A stretch of 64,000 nucleotides of DNA from Malikia spinosa (GTDB taxonomy: Bacteria; Pseudomonadota; Gammaproteobacteria; Burkholderiales; Burkholderiaceae_C), in assembly GCF_002980625.1 (NCBI RefSeq), contig NZ_PVLR01000021.1:23975-87974 (forward strand), written 5' to 3'. The first letter of the stretch is position 1. Each line of letters opens with the position of its first letter. The position numbers and the translations under genes were made by a program. Positions 57,408 to 64,000 of this stretch are shown piece after piece. The notes beneath the pieces are model-generated. The model was not told the DNA's origin. It was given only the letters and a program-made list of their open reading frames with translations, and did not search any database.

Positions 57408-57444
57408 CGTAGCAGTTGTTGGCCAGTCGACAGCCCATGGAGCC
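57408..57444 (+). repeat. Direct repeat copy 2
   Basis: This 37-nt unit begins CGTAGCAGTTGTTGG and ends CCCATGGAGCC. Its last six bases are also the first bases of the left arm of element B. Confidence 0.75.
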
Positions 57445-57516
57445 GGTGGCAGGGCGGGCGGACGCCGATTTCTGGTACTCCAGCATGAGGTGGCCGCCCG
57501 CCCTGCCACCGGCTCC
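57439..57516 (-). repeat. Palindromic element B: 23-bp perfect arms around an inverted core
   Basis: Left arm 57439-57461 is the exact reverse complement of right arm 57494-57516. The 32-nt core 57462-57493 is the reverse complement of the element A core with one mismatch. The arms share only limited sequence with those of A (both end GGCGG next to the core) yet are also perfectly self-complementary. Confidence 0.93.
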
Positions 57517-57563
57517 TACCCAAACCCATGCGACATGGGTAGAGCAGGTTCGGTTCTGCAGCC

Positions 57564-58664
57564 TCAGAGCTCGAGTTGCGCGCGCAGCTGCTCGAGCCGC
57601 TTGATTCCTATGCCCTTGGCACGCAGCAGGTCGTCGAGCGAGCTGTACGGCCGGTGCGCGACGATCGACGCGGCGACCTTGTCGCTGATGCCCTTGAGTG
57701 AGCTGATCCTGGCGGCGCTGGCGCGGTTGATCGAGACCCGCTGGGCGCTGGCCTCGGCTTTGGCCGATGGGCTCGGTACGCTCTGCGCCGGTTCGCTGTC
57801 GACTGCAGTGGCGGCGACAGCAACTGCCTGGGCCGGCGCTGCTGTTGCCACTTCCACTTCCACTGCTACTGCTACTGCTACTGCTACTGCTACTGGCACC
57901 GACTCTTGTGCTGGCTCTGCTGCCGGTACTGGCTCGAGCTCTTGTACTGGTGCTACTGGTGCTGCCAGGGCCGGCTGCTCCAGCAGGCGGTAGTCGCGCG
58001 TGACATAGCCGGCGCTGGTCCATTCGCGCAGCATCAGCGTGAGCTCGCGGTCTGCGGGCCAGGGCGCTGCGTGCACGACAAAGCGGTTGCGCTCCAGGCT
58101 GGCCTGGCCGTCGAGGCAGCCGATCACCAGGCTGGCCACCGGTGTGCCGGACCAGCTGGTGCCCGCGTAGGGAGCGTCGAGCGCCCAGAGTTCGAGCGCC
58201 AGCGTGCCGCTGAGGTTGCCGGCGGCACGCGGGTTCCTGATCGACTCGACTTCGATCGTCATTTCCTCGCCGCTCGATTGGCAGCTCACCGCCCCGAGCA
58301 GGCGCGGCTGGGCGAAGCTTTGCAGCAGCCCGAAGGTCTGCTGGTCGTGCAGCTCGGCGTAGTCGCCCGGCTGGCCCGAGACCAGCTTGAGGCTCATGCG
58401 ATGGAAGTCGTCGCCGGCCGGCGGCTGCGCGGCGGCGATGCCGCTGACCCTGAGCAGGCCCTGCGCATCGGCCTCTAGCTGTCCGAGCGGCAATTCGGCG
58501 ACCTTGACGGTCTCATCGGCCCAGAGCTGCAGCGCCCATTGGCCCTGGGTTGGCCAGCCGCAGGGGCCGGCGATATCGGCCTGCAGTTCGACCTGATCGG
58601 CATCGAACCGATAGCCCAGATTGCCGCAGAAAGTCGTGCGTGGCATGGAAATGAGGTCTGACAT
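57564..58664 (-). CDS. Two-repeat protein with C-terminal helix-hairpin-helix domain
   Basis: A 366-residue protein of unknown function without a signal peptide. The first ~230 residues look like two related beta-rich repeats: GQWALQLWADE with AELPLGQLEA in the first, and GTLALELWALD with ASLVIGCLDGQ in the second. A low-complexity Ala/Val/Glu/Pro linker (about 232-308) is followed by a ComEA-like helix-hairpin-helix domain (309-366, with SLKGISDKVAASIVAH and LLRAKGIGIKRLEQL), probably DNA-binding. The linker is partly encoded by a hexanucleotide tandem repeat at 57862-57894. It lies between parE and parC, on the opposite strand. Confidence 0.8.
   Translation of the reverse strand: MSDLISMPRTTFCGNLGYRFDADQVELQADIAGPCGWPTQGQWALQLWADETVKVAELPLGQLEADAQGLLRVSGIAAAQPPAGDDFHRMSLKLVSGQPGDYAELHDQQTFGLLQSFAQPRLLGAVSCQSSGEEMTIEVESIRNPRAAGNLSGTLALELWALDAPYAGTSWSGTPVASLVIGCLDGQASLERNRFVVHAAPWPADRELTLMLREWTSAGYVTRDYRLLEQPALAAPVAPVQELEPVPAAEPAQESVPVAVAVAVAVAVEVEVATAAPAQAVAVAATAVDSEPAQSVPSPSAKAEASAQRVSINRASAARISSLKGISDKVAASIVAHRPYSSLDDLLRAKGIGIKRLEQLRAQLEL
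57862..57894. repeat. Hexanucleotide tandem repeat (ACTGCT, 5.5 units)
   Basis: Perfect 6-nt units encode alternating Ala-Val in the linker of the helix-hairpin-helix protein. Unit number can change in frame, altering linker length only. Confidence 0.9.
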
Positions 58665-58754
58665 AGCGGGGGGTTGGCAATGGAGGGATAGTCATGGGCG
58701 CAGCAATATCCGCGCCAGATTCCAATCCTGTCAGATCCTGATGAATGGATCGTG

Positions 58755-59567
58755 TCAGAGCCGGGACAGCAATTCGGCCTTCTTGCTGCCGTATTCCTGA
58801 TCGCTCAGCAGGCCGCGCTGGTGCAATTCGGACAGCCGCTCGATCAAGGTAAAGATATCGCTTGCGGTCGCGATCGGCGGCGCGGAGGTCGGCAGCGGGA
58901 CGCCGAAGCCGCTGGTAATCTGCGGTTGCGGTTGCGGTTGCGGTTGCTGTGCTGGCACTGGCACTGGCACCGCCTGTGCCTGGCCGTCGATGCTGAGCAC
59001 TGGCAGGCGACTGATGTCGATCAGGCCGTACTGGCTGTTGAAGCTCAGCGAGCCGCCGTAGCCCTGCTGCTGCGAGACGCCACCGATCTGGTGATCCAGC
59101 GTGTCGTAGATCGTGACCTGGCCGTTGACCTCGATCGCGAGCCGGTGCGCCTGCGAGAAATAGGCATAGCGCACGCCGTTCTGCGCACCGCTGCTGTCGG
59201 GCCAGCGCAGCTCCGGCCCCCACCAGTCCGGTCCCGCCGGCACGAACAGGCTGGCGCCTTCCTGGCCTTGCGGCTGCGAGCTGGCGCGCTGGATCAGGTC
59301 GGATTGACTCGCGACCAGCGCGGCCAGGTCGGCGCACAGGTTGTCGACCCTGCCCTTGAGGTAGTTGTTGAACATGTCGGACAGCATGGTCATGCCGCCT
59401 GACATCCACTGGCCCGAGCCGCCGAATTCGGGGTGGCTGAATTGCGCCATGCTGCCGTTGCCGTTGATGACTGCGTCGAGCATGGTTGTCACGGCCTCGA
59501 CGCTGAAGCCGTGGCGCTGTGCAATCTGGCTGACGGCCTGCTGGCCGGAGGGGGTGAGGGGTCGCAT
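58755..59567 (-). CDS. SHOCT-domain protein
   Basis: A 270-residue soluble protein. It starts MRPLTPSGQQAV with a region on helical behaviour (QIAQRHGFSVEAVTTML) and the stretch MAQFSHPEFGGSGQW, which I recognise from a Betaproteobacterial SHOCT-protein family. A Pro/Gln linker (about 205-235) leads to a C-terminal SHOCT domain (about 236-270) with LSELHQRGLLSDQEYGSKK. SHOCT domains are short oligomerisation modules. Function is unknown. ATG 59567 gives the family start. It is 90 bp upstream of the helix-hairpin-helix gene on the same strand and may be co-transcribed with it. Confidence 0.82.
   Translation of the reverse strand: MRPLTPSGQQAVSQIAQRHGFSVEAVTTMLDAVINGNGSMAQFSHPEFGGSGQWMSGGMTMLSDMFNNYLKGRVDNLCADLAALVASQSDLIQRASSQPQGQEGASLFVPAGPDWWGPELRWPDSSGAQNGVRYAYFSQAHRLAIEVNGQVTIYDTLDHQIGGVSQQQGYGGSLSFNSQYGLIDISRLPVLSIDGQAQAVPVPVPAQQPQPQPQPQITSGFGVPLPTSAPPIATASDIFTLIERLSELHQRGLLSDQEYGSKKAELLSRL
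58921..58970. repeat. Two hexanucleotide tandem repeats in the SHOCT gene
   Basis: TGCGGT is repeated 4.5 times (58921-58947, encoding Gln-Pro alternation) and TGGCAC three times (58953-58970, encoding Val-Pro). Both lie in the linker and stay in frame when units are gained or lost. Confidence 0.9.
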
Positions 59568-59850
59568 CGTCTGAATCCTGTGGCCCTGAAAGGCAATGGG
59601 TTTTGATTGTCTTTGGCAGCGGAGAATTCCACTGACTGGATGGGATAAATGTAATCCAGTCGCGTGAAGCAGGGTTTTTCCTGATTTTCGCGCGGGCATT
59701 TTCGAGGCCTATTTCAATTGCGCACAATGGCGGTGCATCAATGCACGAAAACGGGCATTGATGGGTCAATTTAGGGCTTTCCGATTTCGCGGGAACGCTT
59801 GTGGCAGCCGCGTGGTCGTCGCCGCGGTGCGGGGCCTGGGTCCGAGACGC

Positions 59851-59856
59851 TACGAT
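59851..59856 (+). promoter_or_regulatory. Candidate -10 box TACGAT upstream of parC
   Basis: TACGAT ends 9 nt before ATG 59866, implying a leader of about 2-3 nt. It lies at the end of a 298-bp divergent gap from the SHOCT gene in which I see nothing else of note. Confidence 0.4.
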
Positions 59857-59865
59857 AGCGACCCC

Positions 59866-62277
59866 ATGACCGAAGAAATCCTCGACCTCAAGCCCGCCAC
59901 GGGCGACCCCGACAGCCTGGCGGCCTACGCCCAGCGCGCCTACCTCGAGTACGCGCTCAGCGTGGTCAAGGGGCGTGCACTGCCCGATGTCTGCGACGGC
60001 CAGAAGCCGGTCCAGCGCCGCATCCTGTACGCGATGCAGCGCATGGGCCTGGGCTATGGCGGCGCCAACAACAACACCCCGGCCAAGCCGGTCAAGAGCG
60101 CCCGCGTGGTCGGTGACGTGCTGGGCCGCTACCACCCGCATGGCGACACGGCCGCCTACGACGCCTTGGTGCGCATGGCGCAGGACTTTGCGCTGCGCTA
60201 CCCGCTGATCGACGGCCAGGGTAACTTCGGCTCCCGCGACGGTGATGGCGCTGCCGCGATGCGCTACACCGAAGCGCGCCTGTCCAGGATCACCGGCCTG
60301 CTGCTCGACGAGATCGACCTCGGCACGGTCGACTTCATTCCCAACTACGACGGCAGCACCCAGGAGCCGAAACAGCTGCCGGCGCGACTGCCGTTCTCGC
60401 TGCTCAACGGCGCCAGCGGTATCGCGGTCGGCATGGCGACCGAGATCCCGAGCCACAACCTGCGCGAGATCGCGACTGCCTGTGTCGCGCTGATCAAGAA
60501 TCCGCAGCTCGACGAGGCCGAACTGTTCGCGCTGATCCCGGGCCCCGACTACCCCGGTGGCGGCCAGATCATCAGCAGCGCCGCCGACATCGCCGATGCC
60601 TACCGTGGCGGACGCGGCAGCCTCAAGGTGCGCGCGCGCTGGAAGATCGAGGACCTGGCGCGCGGCCAGTGGCAGCTGGTCGTGACCGAGCTGCCGCCCG
60701 GCGTCAGCAGCCAGAAGGTGCTCGAGGAGATCGAGGAGCTGACCAATCCCAAGGTCAAGGCCGGCAAGAAGGCGCTGACGCAGGAGCAGACCCAGCTCAA
60801 GGCCTCGCTGCTGGCGGTGCTTGACGGTGTGCGCGACGAATCGAGCAAGGACGCGGCGGTACGCCTGGTGTTCGAGCCCAAGAGCCGCACGGTCGAGCAG
60901 CAGGAGCTCAGCACCGCGTTGCTGGCGCACACCAGCCTCGAGACCTCGGCGTCGATCAACCTGACCCTGGTCGGGCTCGACGGCAAGCCGGTACAGAAGT
61001 CGCTGCGCCAGATGCTGGCCGAATGGGTCGAGTTCCGCCAGGCCACCATCACGCGCCGCACCCGGCACAAGCTGCAGAAGGTGCTCGAACGCATCCACAT
61101 CCTTGAGGGCCGGCAGCTGGTGCTGCTCAACATCGACGAGGTGATCGCGATCATCCGCCACAGTGACGAGCCCAAGGCCGCGCTGATCGAGCGCTTCCAT
61201 TTGAGCGAGCGCCAGGCTGACGACATTCTCGAGATCCGCCTGCGTCAGCTCGCGCGGCTGGAAGCGATCAAGATCGAGCAGGAACTGGCCGAGCTGCGCG
61301 CCGAGCAGGGCAAGCTGGAAGACATCCTGGCCAATCCAAACAGTTTGAAGCGGCTGATGATCAAGGAGGTCGAGGCCGATGCCAAGACCTTTGGCGACGA
61401 GCGCCGCACGCTGATCCAGGCCGAGAAGAAGGCGGTGGCCGAGATCAAGGTGGTCGATGAGCCGGTCACGGTGGTGGTCTCGAGCAAGGGCTGGGTGCGC
61501 GCGCGCACCGGACACGGCCACGAGGCCGGTGGCTTCGCCTTCAAGGCCGGTGACGGCCTGCATGGCACTTTCGAGTGCCGCACGGTCGACCAGTTGATCG
61601 TGTTCGGCAGCAACGGGCGCGTCTATTCGGTGCCGGTGGCCGGACTGCCGGGCGCGCGCGGTGACGGCCAGCCGATCACGACCCTGATCGAGCTCGAGGC
61701 CGGCACCCAGCCGCTGCATTACTTTGCTGGCGCTTCCGGCGCGACCCTGCTGCTCAGCGGCTCGGGCGGCTACGGCCTGCTGGCCCGGGTCGAGGACCTG
61801 GTCGCACGCAACAAGGGCGGCAAGGCCTTCATCACGCTGGCCGAGGGCGAGAGTCTGTGCACGCCCTCGCTGGTGCAGGGCGGTGGCGCGATGCGGCTGG
61901 CGGGCCAGGACGGCAGCGTGCTGGCACCCCTGCCGGGCGAGGGGGCATCAGCCGCTGCCAGCGGCGCGCTGGCGGCCAGCCACGTCTGCTGTGTCTCGCA
62001 GGCCGGTCGCATCCTGACCTTCGAGCTGGCCGAGCTCAAGCACCAGCCCAAGGGCGGGCGCGGGCTGCAGTTGCTGGCGCTGGAAGACAATGACAGCCTG
62101 GCGGGCGCGGCGGCCTATGTTCGCAGCGTGCGTATCGAGGGCGTGGGCCGTGGCGGCAAATTGCGCGACGAGACGCTCGAGATCCGCAGCCTGAACAACG
62201 CACGCGCACCGCGCGGTCGCAAGGGCAAGGACGCGACTTTCGGCTTCAAGCCGAACCGGCTGCTGCGCTGGGTCTGA
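59866..62277 (+). CDS. parC: DNA topoisomerase IV subunit A
   Basis: ParC (803 residues) is the DNA-cleaving subunit of topoisomerase IV. The N-terminal [20 protein letters not shown], the winged-helix with [20 protein letters not shown], and the catalytic Tyr in [11 protein letters not shown] are seen. The quinolone-resistance region holds Asp/His/Gly residues of the sensitive type ([19 protein letters not shown]). The C-terminal beta-pinwheel (about 500-800) has degenerate repeats, including KGGKAFI. ATG 59866 is chosen as the family start. An N-terminal extension from 59758 is open but unlikely. Confidence 0.95.
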   Translation: MTEEILDLKPATGDPDSLAAYAQRAYLEYALSVVKGRALPDVCDGQKPVQRRILYAMQRMGLGYGGANNNTPAKPVKSARVVGDVLGRYHPHGDTAAYDALVRMAQDFALRYPLIDGQGNFGSRDGDGAAAMRYTEARLSRITGLLLDEIDLGTVDFIPNYDGSTQEPKQLPARLPFSLLNGASGIAVGMATEIPSHNLREIATACVALIKNPQLDEAELFALIPGPDYPGGGQIISSAADIADAYRGGRGSLKVRARWKIEDLARGQWQLVVTELPPGVSSQKVLEEIEELTNPKVKAGKKALTQEQTQLKASLLAVLDGVRDESSKDAAVRLVFEPKSRTVEQQELSTALLAHTSLETSASINLTLVGLDGKPVQKSLRQMLAEWVEFRQATITRRTRHKLQKVLERIHILEGRQLVLLNIDEVIAIIRHSDEPKAALIERFHLSERQADDILEIRLRQLARLEAIKIEQELAELRAEQGKLEDILANPNSLKRLMIKEVEADAKTFGDERRTLIQAEKKAVAEIKVVDEPVTVVVSSKGWVRARTGHGHEAGGFAFKAGDGLHGTFECRTVDQLIVFGSNGRVYSVPVAGLPGARGDGQPITTLIELEAGTQPLHYFAGASGATLLLSGSGGYGLLARVEDLVARNKGGKAFITLAEGESLCTPSLVQGGGAMRLAGQDGSVLAPLPGEGASAAASGALAASHVCCVSQAGRILTFELAELKHQPKGGRGLQLLALEDNDSLAGAAAYVRSVRIEGVGRGGKLRDETLEIRSLNNARAPRGRKGKDATFGFKPNRLLRWV

Positions 62278-62367
62278 GCCTGATAGAGCGCAAACCGGGT
62301 TTTGACAGCCCGTTTTGAGCCACCTATCATGTCCCGGTTGAGTGTCATTTCATTCAAAAAGGGGGCG

Positions 62368-63030
62368 ATGATGCAGAAGCGGTTTATCTTGACGGCCTTG
62401 GGCAGCCTGAGCAGCCTGTGCTCGCTGGCCTCGGCCCAGGCGGTGATGCCGGTGTCGACAGGCAGCGAGCTACGGGCAATCATGCCGGTGTTCAGCCAGC
62501 TGCTGGCGTTCTCCTATCCCAAGGGCTTCGTGCCGGTTTTCGAGCAGGCAAAGAACGGCAGCTACATCCAGGAGTCCGTGCTCAAGGGCGAGAGCGTCCA
62601 GCGCTGGTCGCAGATGATCACGGTCACCGGTGCCAGGGGCCTGGCCTCGAATCCGGAGCAGAGCCCGTTGCGCTTCGCCAGCGAGCTGGCGGCTGGTTTT
62701 CGCGACGCTTGTCCCGACTCCTTTGCGGTCAAGGACCTCGGCGAGTTCAAGCTGGGCCGCCACGATGCCTTTTCCGCCGTCATCAGCTGCGGCTACGTGA
62801 ACGGCCCGGCAGGCGCCCGCAGCGAATCCGCGCTCGTGATCGTCATCAAGGGCCGGCAGGACTACTACACCCTGCAGTGGGCCGAGCGCGGCCGGCCATC
62901 CCAGCAGCCCTTGTCGCTCGACGACGCCAAGTGGTCGGGGCGGCTGAAGCAGCTGGCACCGCTGGCCCTGTGCCCGATCGTGCCCGGCGAGGCCGCGCCT
63001 TATCCGAGTTGCAGCGCGGGTCCCAGCTGA
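62368..63030 (+). CDS. Exported protein of unknown function
   Basis: A 220-residue precursor with a signal peptide (hydrophobic LTALGSLSSLCSLASAQA, cleavage near SAQA). The mature part has two or three Cys residues that might form disulfides (DACPDSF, ISCGYVNG, LCPIVPG, SCSAG) and no domain I recognise. A GGGGGCG-type ribosome binding site precedes tandem ATGs (62368 and 62371). A TATCAT box at about 62325 could be its -10. It is convergent with msrQ, 42 bp away. Confidence 0.75.
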   Translation: MMQKRFILTALGSLSSLCSLASAQAVMPVSTGSELRAIMPVFSQLLAFSYPKGFVPVFEQAKNGSYIQESVLKGESVQRWSQMITVTGARGLASNPEQSPLRFASELAAGFRDACPDSFAVKDLGEFKLGRHDAFSAVISCGYVNGPAGARSESALVIVIKGRQDYYTLQWAERGRPSQQPLSLDDAKWSGRLKQLAPLALCPIVPGEAAPYPSCSAGPS

Positions 63031-63072
63031 GCCTGGGCTTGAGCCTTGGTCGGCCGACACCGGCCTGTGGCT

Positions 63073-63777
63073 TCAGGGCTTCTTGCGGTGGAACACGATC
63101 GGCTTGATGTCGGCACCCATCGGGTGCTGCGGCTGATGGCCGCAGCTGTGCGTGCTGGCCGAGAAAAAGCCCTTGAAGTCGCCCTTGCGCCATTTGTCGT
63201 ACAGGCGCCAGCCCAGCAGGGCCAGCAGCAAGGCGGCGTAGAGCGCGACCTCGGCGAAGTCGTTCTTGCCCGCCTTCTTCAGGAAGAAATGCAGCACCGA
63301 CAGGATGGCCACCAGATAGACCAGCCGGTGCAGGCGCTGCCATTTCGCCGCGCCCAGATGGCGTATCGCCTGGTTGAACGAGGTCGCGCCCAGCGGCAGC
63401 ATGAAGACCAGCGCCAGCAGTCCGACCGTGATGACGGGGCGGGTCATGACATCGCGCAGGATCTCGCCGAGGTCGAGCGCCATCTCGAGCCAGGCATAGG
63501 CCGCGAAGTGCAGCAGGGCGTATACCAGCGACCAGACCCCCAGCATGCGGCGCCAGCGTGCCAGCGCCGGCAGGCCCAGTATCTTGCGCAAGGGAGTGAC
63601 CGCCAGCGTGGCCAGCAGCAGGCGCAGCGACCATTCGCCGGTCTCGCTGATCAGCCGCTCGACCGGGTTGCTGCCGAGCTGGTCATGCTGGCCAGCCCAG
63701 AACAGTCCGATCAGGGGCAGGGCGCAGGCCAGTAGCGCAAGTGGCCGCAGCAGGTTGAGCAGTCGGGTGGCGATCAT
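63073..63777 (-). CDS. msrQ: Protein-methionine-sulfoxide reductase haem-binding subunit MsrQ
   Basis: A 234-residue membrane protein of the ferric-reductase-like superfamily that passes electrons from the quinone pool to periplasmic MsrP for repair of oxidised methionines. About six hydrophobic helices are visible; haem-ligand His residues lie in YALLHFAAYAWLE and in LHRLVYLVAILSVLHFFLK. ATG 63777 is preferred over one 21 bp upstream. msrP, normally adjacent, is not in the window. The TACAAT box 6 nt before the ATG suggests its own promoter. Confidence 0.9.
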   Translation of the reverse strand: MIATRLLNLLRPLALLACALPLIGLFWAGQHDQLGSNPVERLISETGEWSLRLLLATLAVTPLRKILGLPALARWRRMLGVWSLVYALLHFAAYAWLEMALDLGEILRDVMTRPVITVGLLALVFMLPLGATSFNQAIRHLGAAKWQRLHRLVYLVAILSVLHFFLKKAGKNDFAEVALYAALLLALLGWRLYDKWRKGDFKGFFSASTHSCGHQPQHPMGADIKPIVFHRKKP

Positions 63778-63783
63778 GGCGCC

Positions 63784-63789
63784 ATTGTA
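63784..63789 (-). promoter_or_regulatory. -10 box TACAAT, 6 nt before the msrQ start
   Basis: On the minus strand TACAAT ends 6 nt before ATG 63777. It indicates that msrQ is not simply the distal gene of an msrPQ operon here. Confidence 0.5.
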
Positions 63790-63835
63790 GGCAGCCATGA
63801 TCTTATCGTCGTGACTCGGGCGTTTGCCCCTGCTG

Positions 63836-64000
63836 TTACCAGCTGCTTTCGCGTTCGGGCGTGGCGCGGATGCGGTGGATGCTGAGGTCGGCGCCTTCGT
63901 ATTCCTCTTCCTGGCTCAGGCGCAGTCCGATGACGGCCTTGAGCGTGCCGTAGACGAGCAGGCCACCCAGCAGCGCCCAGCCCACGCCCAGGGCGGTGCC
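63836..64000 (-). CDS. amtB: Ammonium transporter (Amt family), C-terminal end only
   Basis: The last 54 codons of an Amt/AmtB gene, continuing past the window edge. The visible part contains a terminal transmembrane helix (GVGWALLGGLLVYGTLKAV) and the characteristic cytoplasmic tail LRLSQEEEYEGADLSIHRI ending PERESSW, which in relatives interacts with PII proteins (GlnK). The tail is intact. Too short to see conduction residues. Confidence 0.9.
   Translation of the reverse strand, partial: GTALGVGWALLGGLLVYGTLKAVIGLRLSQEEEYEGADLSIHRIRATPERESSW

Larger units (their letters stand above)
57103..57563. other. 461-bp intergenic repeat region between parE and the helix-hairpin-helix protein gene
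   Basis: No credible gene lies here. The region contains two inverted 78-nt palindromic elements, a degenerate half-copy, a pair of direct ~35-nt repeats and a small CCCATG-CGA-CATGGG hairpin (57525-57539). A 120-codon open frame exists on the minus strand, but its sequence just follows the repeats. Confidence 0.85.

Noticed and set aside
57167..57529. 120-codon minus-strand frame through the palindromic repeats
   Set aside because: The translation merely mirrors the nucleotide repeats (two similar Leu-Ser-Thr-Gly-Gln segments), has no ribosome binding site and no family resemblance; the repeat structure explains it.
57103..57563. CRISPR array
   Set aside because: There are only two palindromic copies in opposite orientation with diverged arms, no regular spacers, and no cas genes in the window.

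Overview
This window is a GC-rich (roughly 65%), densely coding chromosomal segment from a betaproteobacterium, almost certainly of the order Burkholderiales and most like the Comamonadaceae or relatives. The evidence is gene order and content: pnp - quinone oxidoreductase - tpiA - secG - tRNA-Leu - nuoA-N - DUF2818 - NUDIX, the DUF2782/thrB/BPSS1780 cluster beside polA, DUF3297, and the Rieske protein/ispA/dxs cluster. I cannot assign a genus. I see no prophage, insertion sequence, CRISPR array or rRNA; this is core chromosome with small accessory patches.

Layout. 1-3753: 3' part of pnp, a quinone oxidoreductase, tpiA and secG, all on the + strand. 3879-3963: tRNA-Leu(GAG). 4004-18782: a complete 14-gene nuoA-N operon for proton-pumping NADH:quinone oxidoreductase (complex I), closed by a DUF2818 membrane protein. 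18879-26573: two NUDIX hydrolases, glutamate dehydrogenase, a CobD/CbiB-like protein, rsgA, an M48 protease, oligoribonuclease and a PiT phosphate transporter. 26589-34778: the DUF47 partner of PiT, a DEAD-box RNA helicase, a GDSL lipoprotein, a UvrD-type helicase, DUF3297, a GNAT acetyltransferase and a cytochrome c. 34911-42095: BPSS1780 membrane protein, thrB, DUF2782, polA, an orphan LuxR-type regulator and a Rieske oxygenase. 42421-48581: ispA, dxs, a TRAP solute receptor, dut, slyD and a JmjC/cupin ribosomal oxygenase. 48799-53256: a small Ala/Pro lipoprotein, bamC, dapA, a methyltransferase, a 41-residue membrane peptide and an MFS transporter. 53349-62277: a chemoreceptor and topoisomerase IV (parE, parC), with two unusual proteins and an unusual intergenic repeat region between parE and parC. 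62368-64000: an exported protein, msrQ and the 3' end of an ammonium transporter gene.

The most unusual stretch is 57103-57563, between parE and a helix-hairpin-helix protein. It holds two 78-nt palindromic elements in opposite orientation. Each has a 32-nt core (31 of 32 bases identical between copies) enclosed by perfect 23-bp inverted arms, yet the arm sequences differ between the copies. A degenerate third half-copy and a pair of direct repeats lie between them. Conserved core with diverged but fully complementary arms suggests selection on, or mechanistic copying of, a long hairpin.

A second window-wide pattern is that many genes have a TANNNT-like -10 box ending 6-7 nt before the start codon (CobD-like, M48 protease, orn, uvrD, GNAT, polA, slyD, the ribosomal oxygenase, a methyltransferase, msrQ). 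That spacing predicts leaderless transcripts. Between slyD and the ribosomal oxygenase, a single 12-bp palindrome gives symmetric -10 boxes for both divergent genes.
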